This document shows positions 36,489 through 45,852 of a stretch of DNA of 64,000 nucleotides, piece by piece; the stretch's first letter is position 1, and every line of letters starts with the position of its first letter. The notes under the pieces are model-generated. The model was not told the DNA's origin and did not search any database. It worked only from the letters and a program-made list of their open reading frames with translations. The stretch is from Paenibacillus alba (GTDB lineage Bacteria > Bacillota > Bacilli > Paenibacillales > NBRC-103111), in contig NZ_JABMKZ010000023.1 in the NCBI RefSeq assembly GCF_013204855.1, forward strand, positions 60,020-124,019, read 5' to 3'. The position numbers and the translations under genes are program-made.

Positions 36489-37463
36489 TTACCACAGGCT
36501 TGTTTGCCCTAATTTTTTGGCGACTTTATTCACCGTGAACAGCAAGATTAAATTAATTACGGAGGTGAACAACCCGATCGCCGAAGCGTATGAATACTTA
36601 ATTCCTGTCGAGAGAAGACCGACCTTATACACGTAAGTGTCAATGACTTCGGAAGTACTTACATTCAGTGGATTTTGCATCAATAATACTTTCTCGAAGC
36701 CAACATCCATCATATTGCCTACGCTCATAATTAATAATATCGTTGCAACCGGAATAATGCCGGGAATGTCCACATGCCACATTCTTTGAACTTTCGTCGC
36801 CCCATCCATCACCGCTGCTTCATGCAGGGAAGGATCAATGCCAGCCAAGGCGGCTAAATAAATGATACAACCGAATCCCACATTCTGCCAAATACCGGAC
36901 CAAACATACAAGGATTTAAAGTGATCCGGATTGCCGAAAAAGTCAATTTTATCGAATCCGGTTTGCGCTAACAGCATGTTTACGATCCCTGTTTTTGGAT
37001 CCAACAGCTGCATAATAATACCGATCATGACGACCATGGAAATAAAATGCGGTGCATACGTAATCATCTGCACAGACTTTTTCATGAACGGACGGTTCAC
37101 ATAATTCAGGCAAAGCGCCAATAGGATAGGGAATGGAAAGCCTGCTAACAAGCCATAGAAGCTAAGGCCAAGCGTGTTCTTAATGACCTTCCAGAATTCA
37201 TAGGAGTTAAAAAAGTTCCTGAAATGCTTTAACCCGACCCAATCACTGCCGAAAAACCCTTTATGAGGCACATAATCCTGAAAGGCAATAACCGCCCCAT
37301 ACATGGGTATGTATTTGAATATTAAAATGTACAGAATAGGCAGCAAGCATAATAAGTACAGCTGTGGAACTTTTCTCATGTTGCGAAACAGCTGTACTAT
37401 GACGCTTGTTTTATGTTTGCGCTCGTTTCGAGCTTTGCTGACCGTTTTACTGACAATTTCCAA
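36489..37463 (-). CDS. CUT1 ABC transporter permease (LplB type), importer A
   Basis: About 324 residues with six spans. I propose a TTG start at 37463, 6 bases after GAGGAGGAGG; the frame is open to 37523, but that ribosome site lies inside it and would code for ERRRHH. LplB features are LLPILYILIFKYIPMYGAVI, AFQDYVPHKGFFGSDWVGLK, and the EAA loop SLHEAAVMDGATKVQRMWHV. The end VAKKLGQTSLW is typical. First gene of the importer A operon (permease, permease, binding protein). The start choice is less certain than the function. Confidence 0.88.
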   Translation of the reverse strand: MEIVSKTVSKARNERKHKTSVIVQLFRNMRKVPQLYLLCLLPILYILIFKYIPMYGAVIAFQDYVPHKGFFGSDWVGLKHFRNFFNSYEFWKVIKNTLGLSFYGLLAGFPFPILLALCLNYVNRPFMKKSVQMITYAPHFISMVVMIGIIMQLLDPKTGIVNMLLAQTGFDKIDFFGNPDHFKSLYVWSGIWQNVGFGCIIYLAALAGIDPSLHEAAVMDGATKVQRMWHVDIPGIIPVATILLIMSVGNMMDVGFEKVLLMQNPLNVSTSEVIDTYVYKVGLLSTGIKYSYASAIGLFTSVINLILLFTVNKVAKKLGQTSLW

Positions 37464-37837
37464 GTGATGCCTCCTCCTCTCATTTGTTAGATTCATCATA
37501 GTTTTTTGAGGAAGGGCGAGCATACTAGTTTTTTAAGCACCTATTCAACTAATTTATGATACTCCCCTGCTTTTGCATAAAATAGAAGGCCTATTCATGT
37601 GTTTCTTAGGAATCCCCTGACCAAACGGAACTACGATCCTCTATTTGACCTCAGAATCAACAATTTACCGCTGAAAGGGAACTAGGATCCCTTATTCCAC
37701 CTCCCTAGGCTAAAATTTAAGTAAATGAGCTGAAATAACGTACCGTAGTTCCGTTTGACTAACCAAATGGCTAATTTCATGATGAATAAGGGAACCTAGT
37801 TCCCTTCGGGGTTCAATCAGGCTCACCTATCCAACAT
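37464..37837. other. Intergenic region with palindromic GGAACTA repeats
   Basis: About 370 bases between importer A and the sensor kinase gene. It must contain the importer A promoter. Most of it is the repeat element described at 37622-37806. AACTAGTATG, also found before the SLH gene, occurs at about 37520-37530 on the minus strand. Confidence 0.6.
37622..37806. repeat. Palindromic GGAACTA repeat element
   Basis: CAAACGGAACTACG (37622-37635) is repeated inverted at 37744-37757. AAGGGAACTAGGATCCCTT (37675-37693, itself nearly palindromic) is repeated inverted at 37788-37806. The motifs match those in the 17.0-17.6 kb repeats, including the CTATTCCACC-like tail (CTTATTCCACC here). No open frame or transposase is seen. 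Confidence 0.75.
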
Positions 37838-37891
37838 AAAAAAGAGAATACAAGGATTTAGCGCAGCTATGCAGCGTTCCCTGAATTCTCT
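37838..37891 (-). terminator. Rho-independent terminator of the YesM-type kinase gene
   Basis: GAGAAT (37843) pairs with ATTCTC (37885), with further pairing inside (GGATTTAGCGC against the GCAGCGTTCC side is partial). The minus strand ends in TTTTTTATG. It lies 16 bases past the stop at 37907. Confidence 0.75.
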
Positions 37892-37906
37892 CATATGTCT
37901 TATATA

Positions 37907-39718
37907 TTAAGGAGAAAAGCCGATGTCTCCCGTCTTGTCCGGCATTCGTAAGGTAATTTTCGTACCTGGTTCGTCCTCATTATTCGTAATGGATAAGCCA
38001 TATTTCTCGCCGAATACGATTTGAATACGGCTGTGCACGTTCACGAGGCCAATCCCTCCCTCTCGTTCCTTGCGCTCAGGAAATGGCGAATGAAGATGCT
38101 GCTTAATCAGCTTCGTTCGAAGCTCCTCCAGCGTGTCCGGCGCTATGCCGCAGCCATTGTCCGTGACGGTCACAACGAAATCCTCGTGCTCCATATAGGC
38201 ATCGATGCGAATCCGATGGTAACTTTCGATCCCCTCCGGGAAGGCATGCTTGAATATATTCTCCACCAATGGCTGCAAGGTCAGCCTGACCATTTTCTTC
38301 AATAGCAGTTCTGGAGGAATCAGCACCTCCAACTCAAAAGGATGGCCCAATCGATAATCCATAATCGTCATAAATTGCAGAACATGCTTCAGTTCATTCG
38401 CGACGGTAATTTCCTCAAGATCAGCCCGAATCGAATAGCGCAGCATGTAAGAAAGCGATCGGACAATCTCTTTAATCTCCTGAGAATCCTGTACAACCGC
38501 ATAGCAAACAATCGTTTCCAAAGTATTGTAGAGAAAATGCGGATTGATCTGCAGCTGCAGCGCCTGGAATTCAGCGGCTTGCCTTTTCAGCTGATACTCC
38601 TTATTCTTAAGCTCTTCCGCATACACCTGCTCCATCAGTTCCTGCAGTCTAGACACCATCATATTATAGCTGACAATGAGACGATCCATCTCGTCTGTCC
38701 GCCCGCTAATCGCAACATGTGTCCAGTCGCCTTTCTCTGTTCGGCGCATGCCGCTTTCCAGCTTTTTGATGGGCTGAACGATTGACCTCCCGAATCGGTA
38801 AGCGAGAATTAAAGCAAGGACCAATGCAAACGCACAGGTGATGAGCGTTGTCTTTCTAATATTCTTAACCGGAGCTTTAAGCTCGTTAAGCGGCATAGAA
38901 GCAACAAGCGTCCAGCCGGAGTAGTTGGACCTTTGATTGAAATGCACCCGTTCGATACCATCCGTATAGGTAAAAATGCGATTTTGATTTTCCTTCAGCT
39001 TCGTCAACAGCCCTTCATTCAGCTGCTTTCCAATCATCTCGGATTTCGGATGGTAGACGATTTTCCCGTTGTCATTCACGATATAGAAATAACCGGTCTC
39101 TCCCAGACGTATTCCCTTCCACAAGGTTGTAAGCTCTTCGATATTCAACTCAATGCCAACAATGCCTTTGAACACCTTCGACGTTTGACGATCCGAAATT
39201 TTGCGGGTAACCGCCAGCTTGCCGTCCAGAAAGCTCCAGTCCATAATCGTCAATTTACCGTCGTTATTCGTCATCTCCTTCAGAACATCCAGCTTGTCTT
39301 GAAAGACCGACTGGTTAAAGTCGATCACATCCGTATTATGGTCATAGATGCTTAAACCATTATAGCCAATTAAATAAACCATACAGATTTCTGGATTGTT
39401 AATAAAAAGAGGCTGAATCACCTTTTCCTTGATCGGGCGAATCGACAAAAAATACGAGACAAAGTTGTTTTTGTCCGTATTTAGAAATTCCTTTACATTC
39501 GTCGACGTGAGCATGGACAACGTGGCCCGATCATACTTTTTCAAATACATATCCGTATGATTCATGGCGTTATCCACAATTTGCGTCAGGAGCTCATTGG
39601 TTTGTTTATCTACTTCTTTGGACGACTGCACGTAAAGGACGAAGCCGACGATGGAAGAAGATATTACAATCACAATGACGAAATACGCGAACATTCTAGC
39701 TGCCAAGCTGGATCTCAT
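37907..39718 (-). CDS. YesM-type sensor histidine kinase, pair A
   Basis: A 603-residue membrane kinase. A first span (MFAYFVIVIVISSSIVGFVL) and a second (about 280-300) flank an extracellular Cache-type sensor domain. A HAMP region follows (SIVQPIKKLESGMRRTEKGD), then the His_kinase domain with the phospho-acceptor His in QINPHFLYNTLETIVCYAV. The ATP-binding domain has LVENIFKHAFPEG (N box), VTDNGCGIAPDTLEEL and GGIGLVNVHSRIQ. It overlaps its regulator gene by 1 base. Such pairs sense extracellular oligosaccharides and switch on the neighbouring importer. Confidence 0.92.
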   Translation of the reverse strand: MRSSLAARMFAYFVIVIVISSSIVGFVLYVQSSKEVDKQTNELLTQIVDNAMNHTDMYLKKYDRATLSMLTSTNVKEFLNTDKNNFVSYFLSIRPIKEKVIQPLFINNPEICMVYLIGYNGLSIYDHNTDVIDFNQSVFQDKLDVLKEMTNNDGKLTIMDWSFLDGKLAVTRKISDRQTSKVFKGIVGIELNIEELTTLWKGIRLGETGYFYIVNDNGKIVYHPKSEMIGKQLNEGLLTKLKENQNRIFTYTDGIERVHFNQRSNYSGWTLVASMPLNELKAPVKNIRKTTLITCAFALVLALILAYRFGRSIVQPIKKLESGMRRTEKGDWTHVAISGRTDEMDRLIVSYNMMVSRLQELMEQVYAEELKNKEYQLKRQAAEFQALQLQINPHFLYNTLETIVCYAVVQDSQEIKEIVRSLSYMLRYSIRADLEEITVANELKHVLQFMTIMDYRLGHPFELEVLIPPELLLKKMVRLTLQPLVENIFKHAFPEGIESYHRIRIDAYMEHEDFVVTVTDNGCGIAPDTLEELRTKLIKQHLHSPFPERKEREGGIGLVNVHSRIQIVFGEKYGLSITNNEDEPGTKITLRMPDKTGDIGFSP

Positions 39719-40743
39719 TATTTGATCCCCAACATGCAGCGGTATTCACTTGGCGAGCAGCCTGTCATTTTTTTGAAAATCTTCGTGAAATACGGGTAGT
39801 TTTGATACCCAATGGTCACTCCGACGTCAACGACCTTATAATGCGGCATTTCGAGCAGCCGTTTGGCCATCTCGATCCGTTTTTTCATCCGATATTGCAC
39901 AAAGGTTTCATTCGTCATTTTCTTAAACATATAGCTGAAATAAGTAGGCGCAAGCCCCATCTTCTCGGCTACTTCCTCAAGGCTCAGCTCCTCGGATATA
40001 TGCAAATCGATATACGCCTTGGCTTCCTCAAACAGACTTTTTTGATTGCCGCCACGCCACAGGAACAGCTGATGATACAAGCTCACCAATTCCTGCTGCA
40101 AGTATACAATGGCACTTTCAATGGTGTTCAGCTGCGTTAAGGGAGCACTCGTCGTGAAGGTTACCATACCGTGTGCGTTCAGCTTCTTCACTACAATTTT
40201 CAAGCCATCGGCAATAATGCGTTCCAATTGTTCAACCTGGATGCCCTTGGTCAGATCCCCCTGCTTCCAAACGTCCATAAGGCCATGCAGCGCCTCCAAA
40301 TCAGCGGACCAGATCGTCGATTCAACGCGCTCGAGCCACTCCTCTACTTGGAAAAATGAGATCGGCTGGGCTTGGTCCTGCTCCAATAGAAGTTTGTTCA
40401 GCACAGGGTACAGCTCATGTTCGGTAAGCGGTTTCAAAAGGTATTCCTTCACACCGTAGGTCAAACACTTCTGTGCATAGGTGAAATCATCATAGCCGGA
40501 AATAACCACGATAGGAACGTTGATCGTCAACTCCTGAATTTGTCTGCACAGGGCTAAACCGTCCATTTTCGGCATCCGAATATCCGTCAGAATCATATCT
40601 GGGCGCTGCTTGCTGATATGCTCGAGCGCTTCAACCCCATTGGCCACAACGACTGGGCGAAACAATGGATTGCATTGTCTAACCAGCTTAGCCAGACCCA
40701 TTCGAACCATCGGTTCGTCATCAACAATGAGGATATGTTTCAT
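39718..40743 (-). CDS. YesN-type response regulator with AraC DNA-binding domain, pair A
   Basis: A 341-residue regulator. The receiver domain has HILIVDDEPMVRMGLAKLVR, the phosphorylated Asp in MILTDIRMPKMDGLALC, and the Lys in KEYLLKPLTEHELY. A short middle region leads to two helix-turn-helix units at about 240-340 (LSLEEVAEKMGLAPTYFSYM; VVDVGVTIGYQNYPYFTKIF; ending CSPSEYRCMLGIK). It is transcribed first, its stop overlapping the kinase start. Likely target: the importer A promoter. Confidence 0.93.
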   Translation of the reverse strand: MKHILIVDDEPMVRMGLAKLVRQCNPLFRPVVVANGVEALEHISKQRPDMILTDIRMPKMDGLALCRQIQELTINVPIVVISGYDDFTYAQKCLTYGVKEYLLKPLTEHELYPVLNKLLLEQDQAQPISFFQVEEWLERVESTIWSADLEALHGLMDVWKQGDLTKGIQVEQLERIIADGLKIVVKKLNAHGMVTFTTSAPLTQLNTIESAIVYLQQELVSLYHQLFLWRGGNQKSLFEEAKAYIDLHISEELSLEEVAEKMGLAPTYFSYMFKKMTNETFVQYRMKKRIEMAKRLLEMPHYKVVDVGVTIGYQNYPYFTKIFKKMTGCSPSEYRCMLGIK

Positions 40744-40866
40744 TCCGTATGCACTCCTTTTGACTATCGTCTCTCCCGCACTATTTTAAAGTATAACCTC
40801 AAACGACTTGATATGATTATGTTTATTTAAGATGCTATTTGTTTTTTTACTGTTTTTGGTGCAAAT

Positions 40867-41745
40867 CTATGATTTGATGGAGCCCACCATCATGCCTTTC
40901 ATAAAGTGCTTCTGAAGAAACGGATATACGAGCAGGATCGGGATCGTCGCCACCACAATCACCGCCATTTTCAACCCCTCTGGGGAGACAAGCAGTTGGA
41001 GATCCGAGGTGACATCCGAAGAGCCCATATTATCCGTGATGACAATTTCGCGCAGCCTGACTTGCAGCGTGATCAGCGATCTTTTATCAATATAATAAAT
41101 GGCTTGAGCATACATATTCCAATTCGCTACAGCGTACATGATGCCCATTGTCGCCATGACCGGTCTCGATAAAGGAAGCACCACGTTCCAGATGATCCGG
41201 AACTCTCCGCATCCATCAATACGGGCGGAGTCCAGCAACTCCTGCGGAAGATTCATAAAGAAGGAACGCATGACGAATAGATTAAATGCGCTTATGACCG
41301 TTGGAATCATCAGCACCCACAGTGTGTTCAGCATATGCAGGTTTTTCAGCAACAAATAATTCGGAATGAGCGGCGCGTGAAAGATCATGGTGATCAGGAT
41401 ATAAATGAGCGCCGGTTTCCGAAACAAATATTCTTGGCGAGAAAGCGGATAGGCTAAGCTGGCCGTCACTGCTAGGTTCATCAGCGTGCCGAACACGGTA
41501 ATCGTCAAACTGTTGCGGAAAGCCATCCACATCGTCGCATCCTTCACGATCATGTGATAATTCTCCCAGGTGAATCCGACTGGCCAAAGGCCGACAGTTC
41601 GACGATTGATGGCTACCGCATCACTGAAGGATAACGCGATGACATGCAGCAGCGGCAGCACCATTGTAAGTCCAATCAGAAACAATAACACCAGATTAAA
41701 GTACTGAAAAGCTTGCTGGCTTTTTGTTGTAATCACGTAACTCAC
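40867..41745 (-). CDS. CUT1 ABC transporter permease (YtcP/LplC type), importer B
   Basis: A 292-residue permease with six spans. The coupling loop is QELLDSARIDGCGEFRIIWN, where Ala-Arg replaces the usual Ala-Ala of the EAA motif. The end FMKGMMVGSIKS is the family signature. It follows the LplB-type permease by 15 bases and is the last gene of the importer B operon. Confidence 0.92.
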   Translation of the reverse strand: MSYVITTKSQQAFQYFNLVLLFLIGLTMVLPLLHVIALSFSDAVAINRRTVGLWPVGFTWENYHMIVKDATMWMAFRNSLTITVFGTLMNLAVTASLAYPLSRQEYLFRKPALIYILITMIFHAPLIPNYLLLKNLHMLNTLWVLMIPTVISAFNLFVMRSFFMNLPQELLDSARIDGCGEFRIIWNVVLPLSRPVMATMGIMYAVANWNMYAQAIYYIDKRSLITLQVRLREIVITDNMGSSDVTSDLQLLVSPEGLKMAVIVVATIPILLVYPFLQKHFMKGMMVGSIKS

Positions 41746-41760
41746 CTCCTGTGGAACAAC

Positions 41761-42717
41761 TTAGTATAAGCCTTCTCCGGTCGTTTTCCGGCTCAGCATG
41801 TTGCCTGACATAAGTAAAACCAAGCCAACAAGTGATTTGAAAAGTCCGATCGCTGTCGTAAAGCTATATTGATGATCCATTAAGCCTGCTCGATACACAT
41901 AAGTGTCCAGAATTTCGCCATTTTCACTATTCAGCGGGTTTAAGAACAGAAATACTCGCTCGAAGCCGAAATCTAGAAAATGCCCGATATGCAGCAAAAG
42001 TAAAATGGTGATCGTCGGAAGAATTGAGGGGATCGTAATGGCAAGGACCTGACGGAAGCGCCCTGCTCCGTCCATTTCGGCCGCTTCATACAAATCCGGA
42101 TTAATCCCCGCAATCGCAGCGAGATAAATAATCGTGCCCCATCCGCTATCCTTCCATATCCCGGTTCCAATCAGAATGGAGCGGATGTAGCTGTTCTCGC
42201 CTAAGAAATAAATGGAGTCTAAATGGAACCGCTCAAGGACTTGATTGATCAGCCCCGTAGACGGTGATAAGAGTCCCATGATAATGCCGCCAACAATGAC
42301 CCATGAAAGGAAATGAGGCATATAGATGACGGTCTGCAGGACTCGTTTATAGCGATTTATCCGAATCTCATTCAAAAGCAAAGCTAGCACAATAGGGATT
42401 GGAAAGGCGAAGACGAGATCATATAAGCCAATGAGCATCGTATTTTTCAAAATATTCAGAAACTCGGGGTAAGCAAATAAACGTTTGAAATGAACCAAGC
42501 CTACCCAAGGGCTCCCGGTTACACCTTTAAAAATATTGTAATTCTGAAAAGCAATAGCAGAGCCTAACAAAGGTATATATTTAAAAATGGCAAAGTAGAG
42601 CAGCCCAGGAATGGATATTACGTACAATGGCCAGTATTTCTGGATAATTGCCCGCTGCGAGCGTATATTCGCCAATCGATACTGTCGTTGTCCGGCAGAA
42701 ATCGTTTTCGATGCCAT
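41761..42717 (-). CDS. CUT1 ABC transporter permease (LplB type), importer B
   Basis: A 318-residue permease with six spans. Family features are SIPGLLYFAIFKYIPLLGSA, AFQNYNIFKGVTGSPWVGLV and the EAA loop DLYEAAEMDGAGRFRQVLAI. The end MLSRKTTGEGLY is typical. It starts 15 bases after the kinase gene, so importer and sensor of module B are on one transcript. Confidence 0.93.
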   Translation of the reverse strand: MASKTISAGQRQYRLANIRSQRAIIQKYWPLYVISIPGLLYFAIFKYIPLLGSAIAFQNYNIFKGVTGSPWVGLVHFKRLFAYPEFLNILKNTMLIGLYDLVFAFPIPIVLALLLNEIRINRYKRVLQTVIYMPHFLSWVIVGGIIMGLLSPSTGLINQVLERFHLDSIYFLGENSYIRSILIGTGIWKDSGWGTIIYLAAIAGINPDLYEAAEMDGAGRFRQVLAITIPSILPTITILLLLHIGHFLDFGFERVFLFLNPLNSENGEILDTYVYRAGLMDHQYSFTTAIGLFKSLVGLVLLMSGNMLSRKTTGEGLY

Positions 42718-42732
42718 CTATTTTTCCCTCCT

Positions 42733-44538
42733 TCATTTTTTGGGCATCATCATGATTAATTTGGTCCCTTGATTGATCTGGCTCTGGATCTTCAAGCCAT
42801 ATTGCTCCCCAAAAACCATTTGGATTCTGCGATGCACATTGATGATGCCAATGCCGCCTATCTCTCTGTCAGACTCGTTCTCGTGTTCGGCAAGCCGGTT
42901 CTCCCGAAGCCTCTCACGCAGCTCTTGCAGCCTATCCTCCTGAATGCCCGCACCGTTGTCTTCAATACTGATCCAGAACATCGCATCGTCCTCGCCTGCA
43001 TGAATGCGGATATAATGGTAGTCCTCCAGCCCATCCGGGAAAGCATGCTGAAACGTATTCTCCACCAAGGGCTGCAGCGTCAATCTGACCATGTTGTGAA
43101 GCAAATAGGAGGGATCTATTGCGACATCAATATCGAATTCCCTTCCGATCCGGTGCTTCATCACAACCAGATAGTGCAAGACATGCTTGAGCTCATTGGC
43201 AACCGTAATTTCTTCCAGATGCGTCTGAACAGAATAACGCAGCATATAGGCCAAAGCCTTGACGATTTCCGTTATTTCCTTACTATCTTTAATCACGGCA
43301 TAACAAACGATCGTCTCCAGCGTGTTATACAAAAAGTGGGGATTAATCTGAAGCTGCAGAGATTGAAGCTCCGCCTTCTGCCTCTCGATGCTGCTCGCTT
43401 GATCTCTTAATTCCGCTTGATACACTTCATCCACAAGCTCCGCTAGTCGACTAACCATGAGATTATAGCGGCTAATCAGCTCCACAATTTCATCCCGATG
43501 ATTCGGCACAGGCAGGATCGCCCAATTGCCCTTCTCTGTTTCGCGCATAGCGCTCTTCAGCCTGCGAATCGGATCTGTAATCGTTTTCCCAAAACGGATA
43601 GCCAGCCACAAAGCGAGAACAAGCGTAAAGCCTCCAACAATCATGGTCGTCGTCCGAATCGTATCCGCAGGCTTGCGCAAGTCATCGACAGACAAGGACA
43701 CAACAAGCCGCCAGTTGCCATAATTGGATTTCCGGCTCATGAAGACACGCGATTTCCCGTCCATTTTAGCTGTAAACGCATCGTTTCCCGCTTCAAGCAC
43801 CTGATGCTGAATGGATTCCGGCATAGCCTCGCCAAGCCGATTGGCATCTGGATGATAAACGTAGTTGCCTTGCCCGTCGGCAATGAAGAAGTAGCCATCG
43901 CTTTCCAAATCGATGCCCTTCCAAAGCTCGGACAGCTCGGCAGCACGCAGCTCTATGGAAAGAATTCCTTTAGGCTCTGTAGAAGAAAGCCCCCGAATGC
44001 GCCTGACAAGCGTCAGCATCGCATGCTCTTGCCCTGGTATAATGCTATAGTTCAGCACATTCAAGCTGCCGGTCGTTGTCGTATTGGCTTGATAGAAGGC
44101 CAACTGCTGCTTAATCTGCTCCTTCGTAAACGATTCCGCAGTAATCCCGTTATACATATACATCGCATTCCCATTGAAGCTTAACAGGAAGATATCGGAT
44201 ATTTCCGGGCTTCGGATGAACAGCGGGTCGATACTCACTTCTTTGATCAATTTGCGGAGCTCATAATAGGGATATCCGGTTTCGCCTTCCGGCAAATCAA
44301 TGAACCGTTTAATATCGTTGCTGTTGAGCAGTGAAACCATCAAGCGTTCATAAGCCTTCAGATATAGATCCGTATGATGGACGGCGCTGCCCACAACTTG
44401 CGTCAACTGCTTGTCAACCAATTGGTCCAATTGCCTTGAGGATGCCTTGTAGGAAAAGTAGCCTACGCTTGTCAACGAAATCAGAATAACGACCAAATAA
44501 GAAAGAAACAATTTTTGAGAAACGTTGCGATTTTTCAT
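42733..44538 (-). CDS. YesM-type sensor histidine kinase, pair B
   Basis: A 601-residue membrane kinase closely similar in plan to pair A. There are two spans (LFLSYLVVILISLTSVGYF; a second near 290) around a Cache sensor. HAMP follows (TITDPIRRLKSAMRETEKGN), then the His box LQINPHFLYNTLETIVCYAV. The ATP-binding domain has LVENTFQHAFPDG, IEDNGAGIQEDRLQEL and GGIGIINVHRRIQ. The ATG overlaps the regulator stop by 4 bases (ATGA). The likeness to pair A suggests duplication followed by divergence of the sensor domain. Confidence 0.93.
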   Translation of the reverse strand: MKNRNVSQKLFLSYLVVILISLTSVGYFSYKASSRQLDQLVDKQLTQVVGSAVHHTDLYLKAYERLMVSLLNSNDIKRFIDLPEGETGYPYYELRKLIKEVSIDPLFIRSPEISDIFLLSFNGNAMYMYNGITAESFTKEQIKQQLAFYQANTTTTGSLNVLNYSIIPGQEHAMLTLVRRIRGLSSTEPKGILSIELRAAELSELWKGIDLESDGYFFIADGQGNYVYHPDANRLGEAMPESIQHQVLEAGNDAFTAKMDGKSRVFMSRKSNYGNWRLVVSLSVDDLRKPADTIRTTTMIVGGFTLVLALWLAIRFGKTITDPIRRLKSAMRETEKGNWAILPVPNHRDEIVELISRYNLMVSRLAELVDEVYQAELRDQASSIERQKAELQSLQLQINPHFLYNTLETIVCYAVIKDSKEITEIVKALAYMLRYSVQTHLEEITVANELKHVLHYLVVMKHRIGREFDIDVAIDPSYLLHNMVRLTLQPLVENTFQHAFPDGLEDYHYIRIHAGEDDAMFWISIEDNGAGIQEDRLQELRERLRENRLAEHENESDREIGGIGIINVHRRIQMVFGEQYGLKIQSQINQGTKLIMMMPKK

Positions 44539-45551
44539 TTGATGCCCATCGAAGCACGATATTCCGAGGGAGACATCCCGAAGATTTTCTTAAAGGTTTT
44601 GGCAAAATGAGGATAATCCTCATACCCAACCTCAGACGCAATATCCACTGTTTTCTTATGGGGAATCGATAGCAAGTCCTTCGCTTTTTCCATTCTTTTG
44701 TTGATGCGATAGCTGATGAACGTCTCGCCTGTCATTTTTCTAAACAATGTACTGAAATAAGTCGGTGTAATCCCGACCCTGTCCGCAACCTCTGACAAAG
44801 TAACTTCGACGGATAAGCGGGTATCAATATAGACCCTTGCTTCTTCCATGGGGTCCTTATAATTGCCTCGTCTTACAAACAAAATATTATCGATGACCGC
44901 CTTCATCCGGCATTCAAACGACTGAAATAAATCTGCTTGAGTAGGCGCATGCAAAGGGTCCAGCAGCTCAGGGATCAGCGCACGCTGTTTCTCCTGAAAG
45001 CTTTTACTGACCATAAGCAGCACTTCATTCAAGAGATATTTCAGCTGTTGAACGGGCAAATGGCCGCAATTCGCCTTCCACTCCGTCATGAGATCGGCAA
45101 TCTCATCGGTCTGAAGATTCCACAAGCTCTCTTCCAGCCGCTCCACCCATGCGACCAGACGAGAAACCGGAATAAGTCCCTGTGACTGCGTCCTTAGAAT
45201 CTGATCCAGCATTTCGTGAATATCCGGCGGGGTAACCGGTTTTAACAAATAATGCTTAACCCCGTATGACAAACATTTTTGTGCATAGTCAAAATCGTTA
45301 TAACCGGAGATCACGACTTTCATCAAATAGGGATGACTCTCATGAAGAATCCGGCAAAGCTCCAAACCATCCATTTTCGGCATACGGATATCAGTAATAA
45401 GCAGATCTGGCTCCATCTGTTGGATGCGATCCAGCGCTTCAACCCCATTGACAGCCAATTCGATCGCTTGGAAAGATTGTGTATATTGCTGTGCCATTTT
45501 CATCAATCCGCTTCGAATCATCGGCTCGTCATCGACAATGAGCAACCGCAT
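44535..45551 (-). CDS. YesN-type response regulator with AraC domain, pair B
   Basis: About 338 residues from ATG 45551 (MRLLIVDDEPMIRSGLMK). A GTG five codons upstream lies inside the AAAGGTGG ribosome site and is less likely. Phosphorylated Asp in LLITDIRMPKMDGLELC; Lys in YLLKPVTPPDIHEML. The AraC domain at the end has VTLSEVADRVGITPTYFSTL and PSEYRASMGIK. It lies between the binding protein gene (transcribed before it) and the kinase. A 301-base gap from the binding protein gene suggests it may also have its own promoter. Confidence 0.92.
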   Translation of the reverse strand: MRLLIVDDEPMIRSGLMKMAQQYTQSFQAIELAVNGVEALDRIQQMEPDLLITDIRMPKMDGLELCRILHESHPYLMKVVISGYNDFDYAQKCLSYGVKHYLLKPVTPPDIHEMLDQILRTQSQGLIPVSRLVAWVERLEESLWNLQTDEIADLMTEWKANCGHLPVQQLKYLLNEVLLMVSKSFQEKQRALIPELLDPLHAPTQADLFQSFECRMKAVIDNILFVRRGNYKDPMEEARVYIDTRLSVEVTLSEVADRVGITPTYFSTLFRKMTGETFISYRINKRMEKAKDLLSIPHKKTVDIASEVGYEDYPHFAKTFKKIFGMSPSEYRASMGIK

Positions 45552-45852
45552 GGAGCCAAGCACCACCTTTCAAACCTTACGGAGATATGTTCAACTTTTC
45601 TACACCGAACCGTCTACTTCCTTCATTCCGAAAAAAGGAAGCGTTATCAGCGAACCGGGATGAACGGGATATCGTCCGTTTACTTTAGCTTTCATAAGCT
45701 TTCCGTCCTCAGCTTAAGCGTCAGACAGCAGCTCCGATTCTCCCGTTGCCGGAAGGCAAAGCCTCCCTCCATAAAGAACGCCACCAAGAAGCAGGGTAAT
45801 TCATGGAGATGAGATGTTTCGTGTTCATGGAATGGATTACCTCCTTGCGTTC
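45552..45852. other. Intergenic region between binding protein B and regulator B
   Basis: About 300 bases. I see no gene, no strong terminator and no clear repeat. A promoter for the regulator-kinase-permease genes may lie here. Confidence 0.5.

Noticed and set aside
37464..37523. Extension of the importer A LplB-type permease to 37523
   Set aside because: The ribosome site GAGGAGGAGG would lie inside the gene; the TTG at 37463 is better placed.
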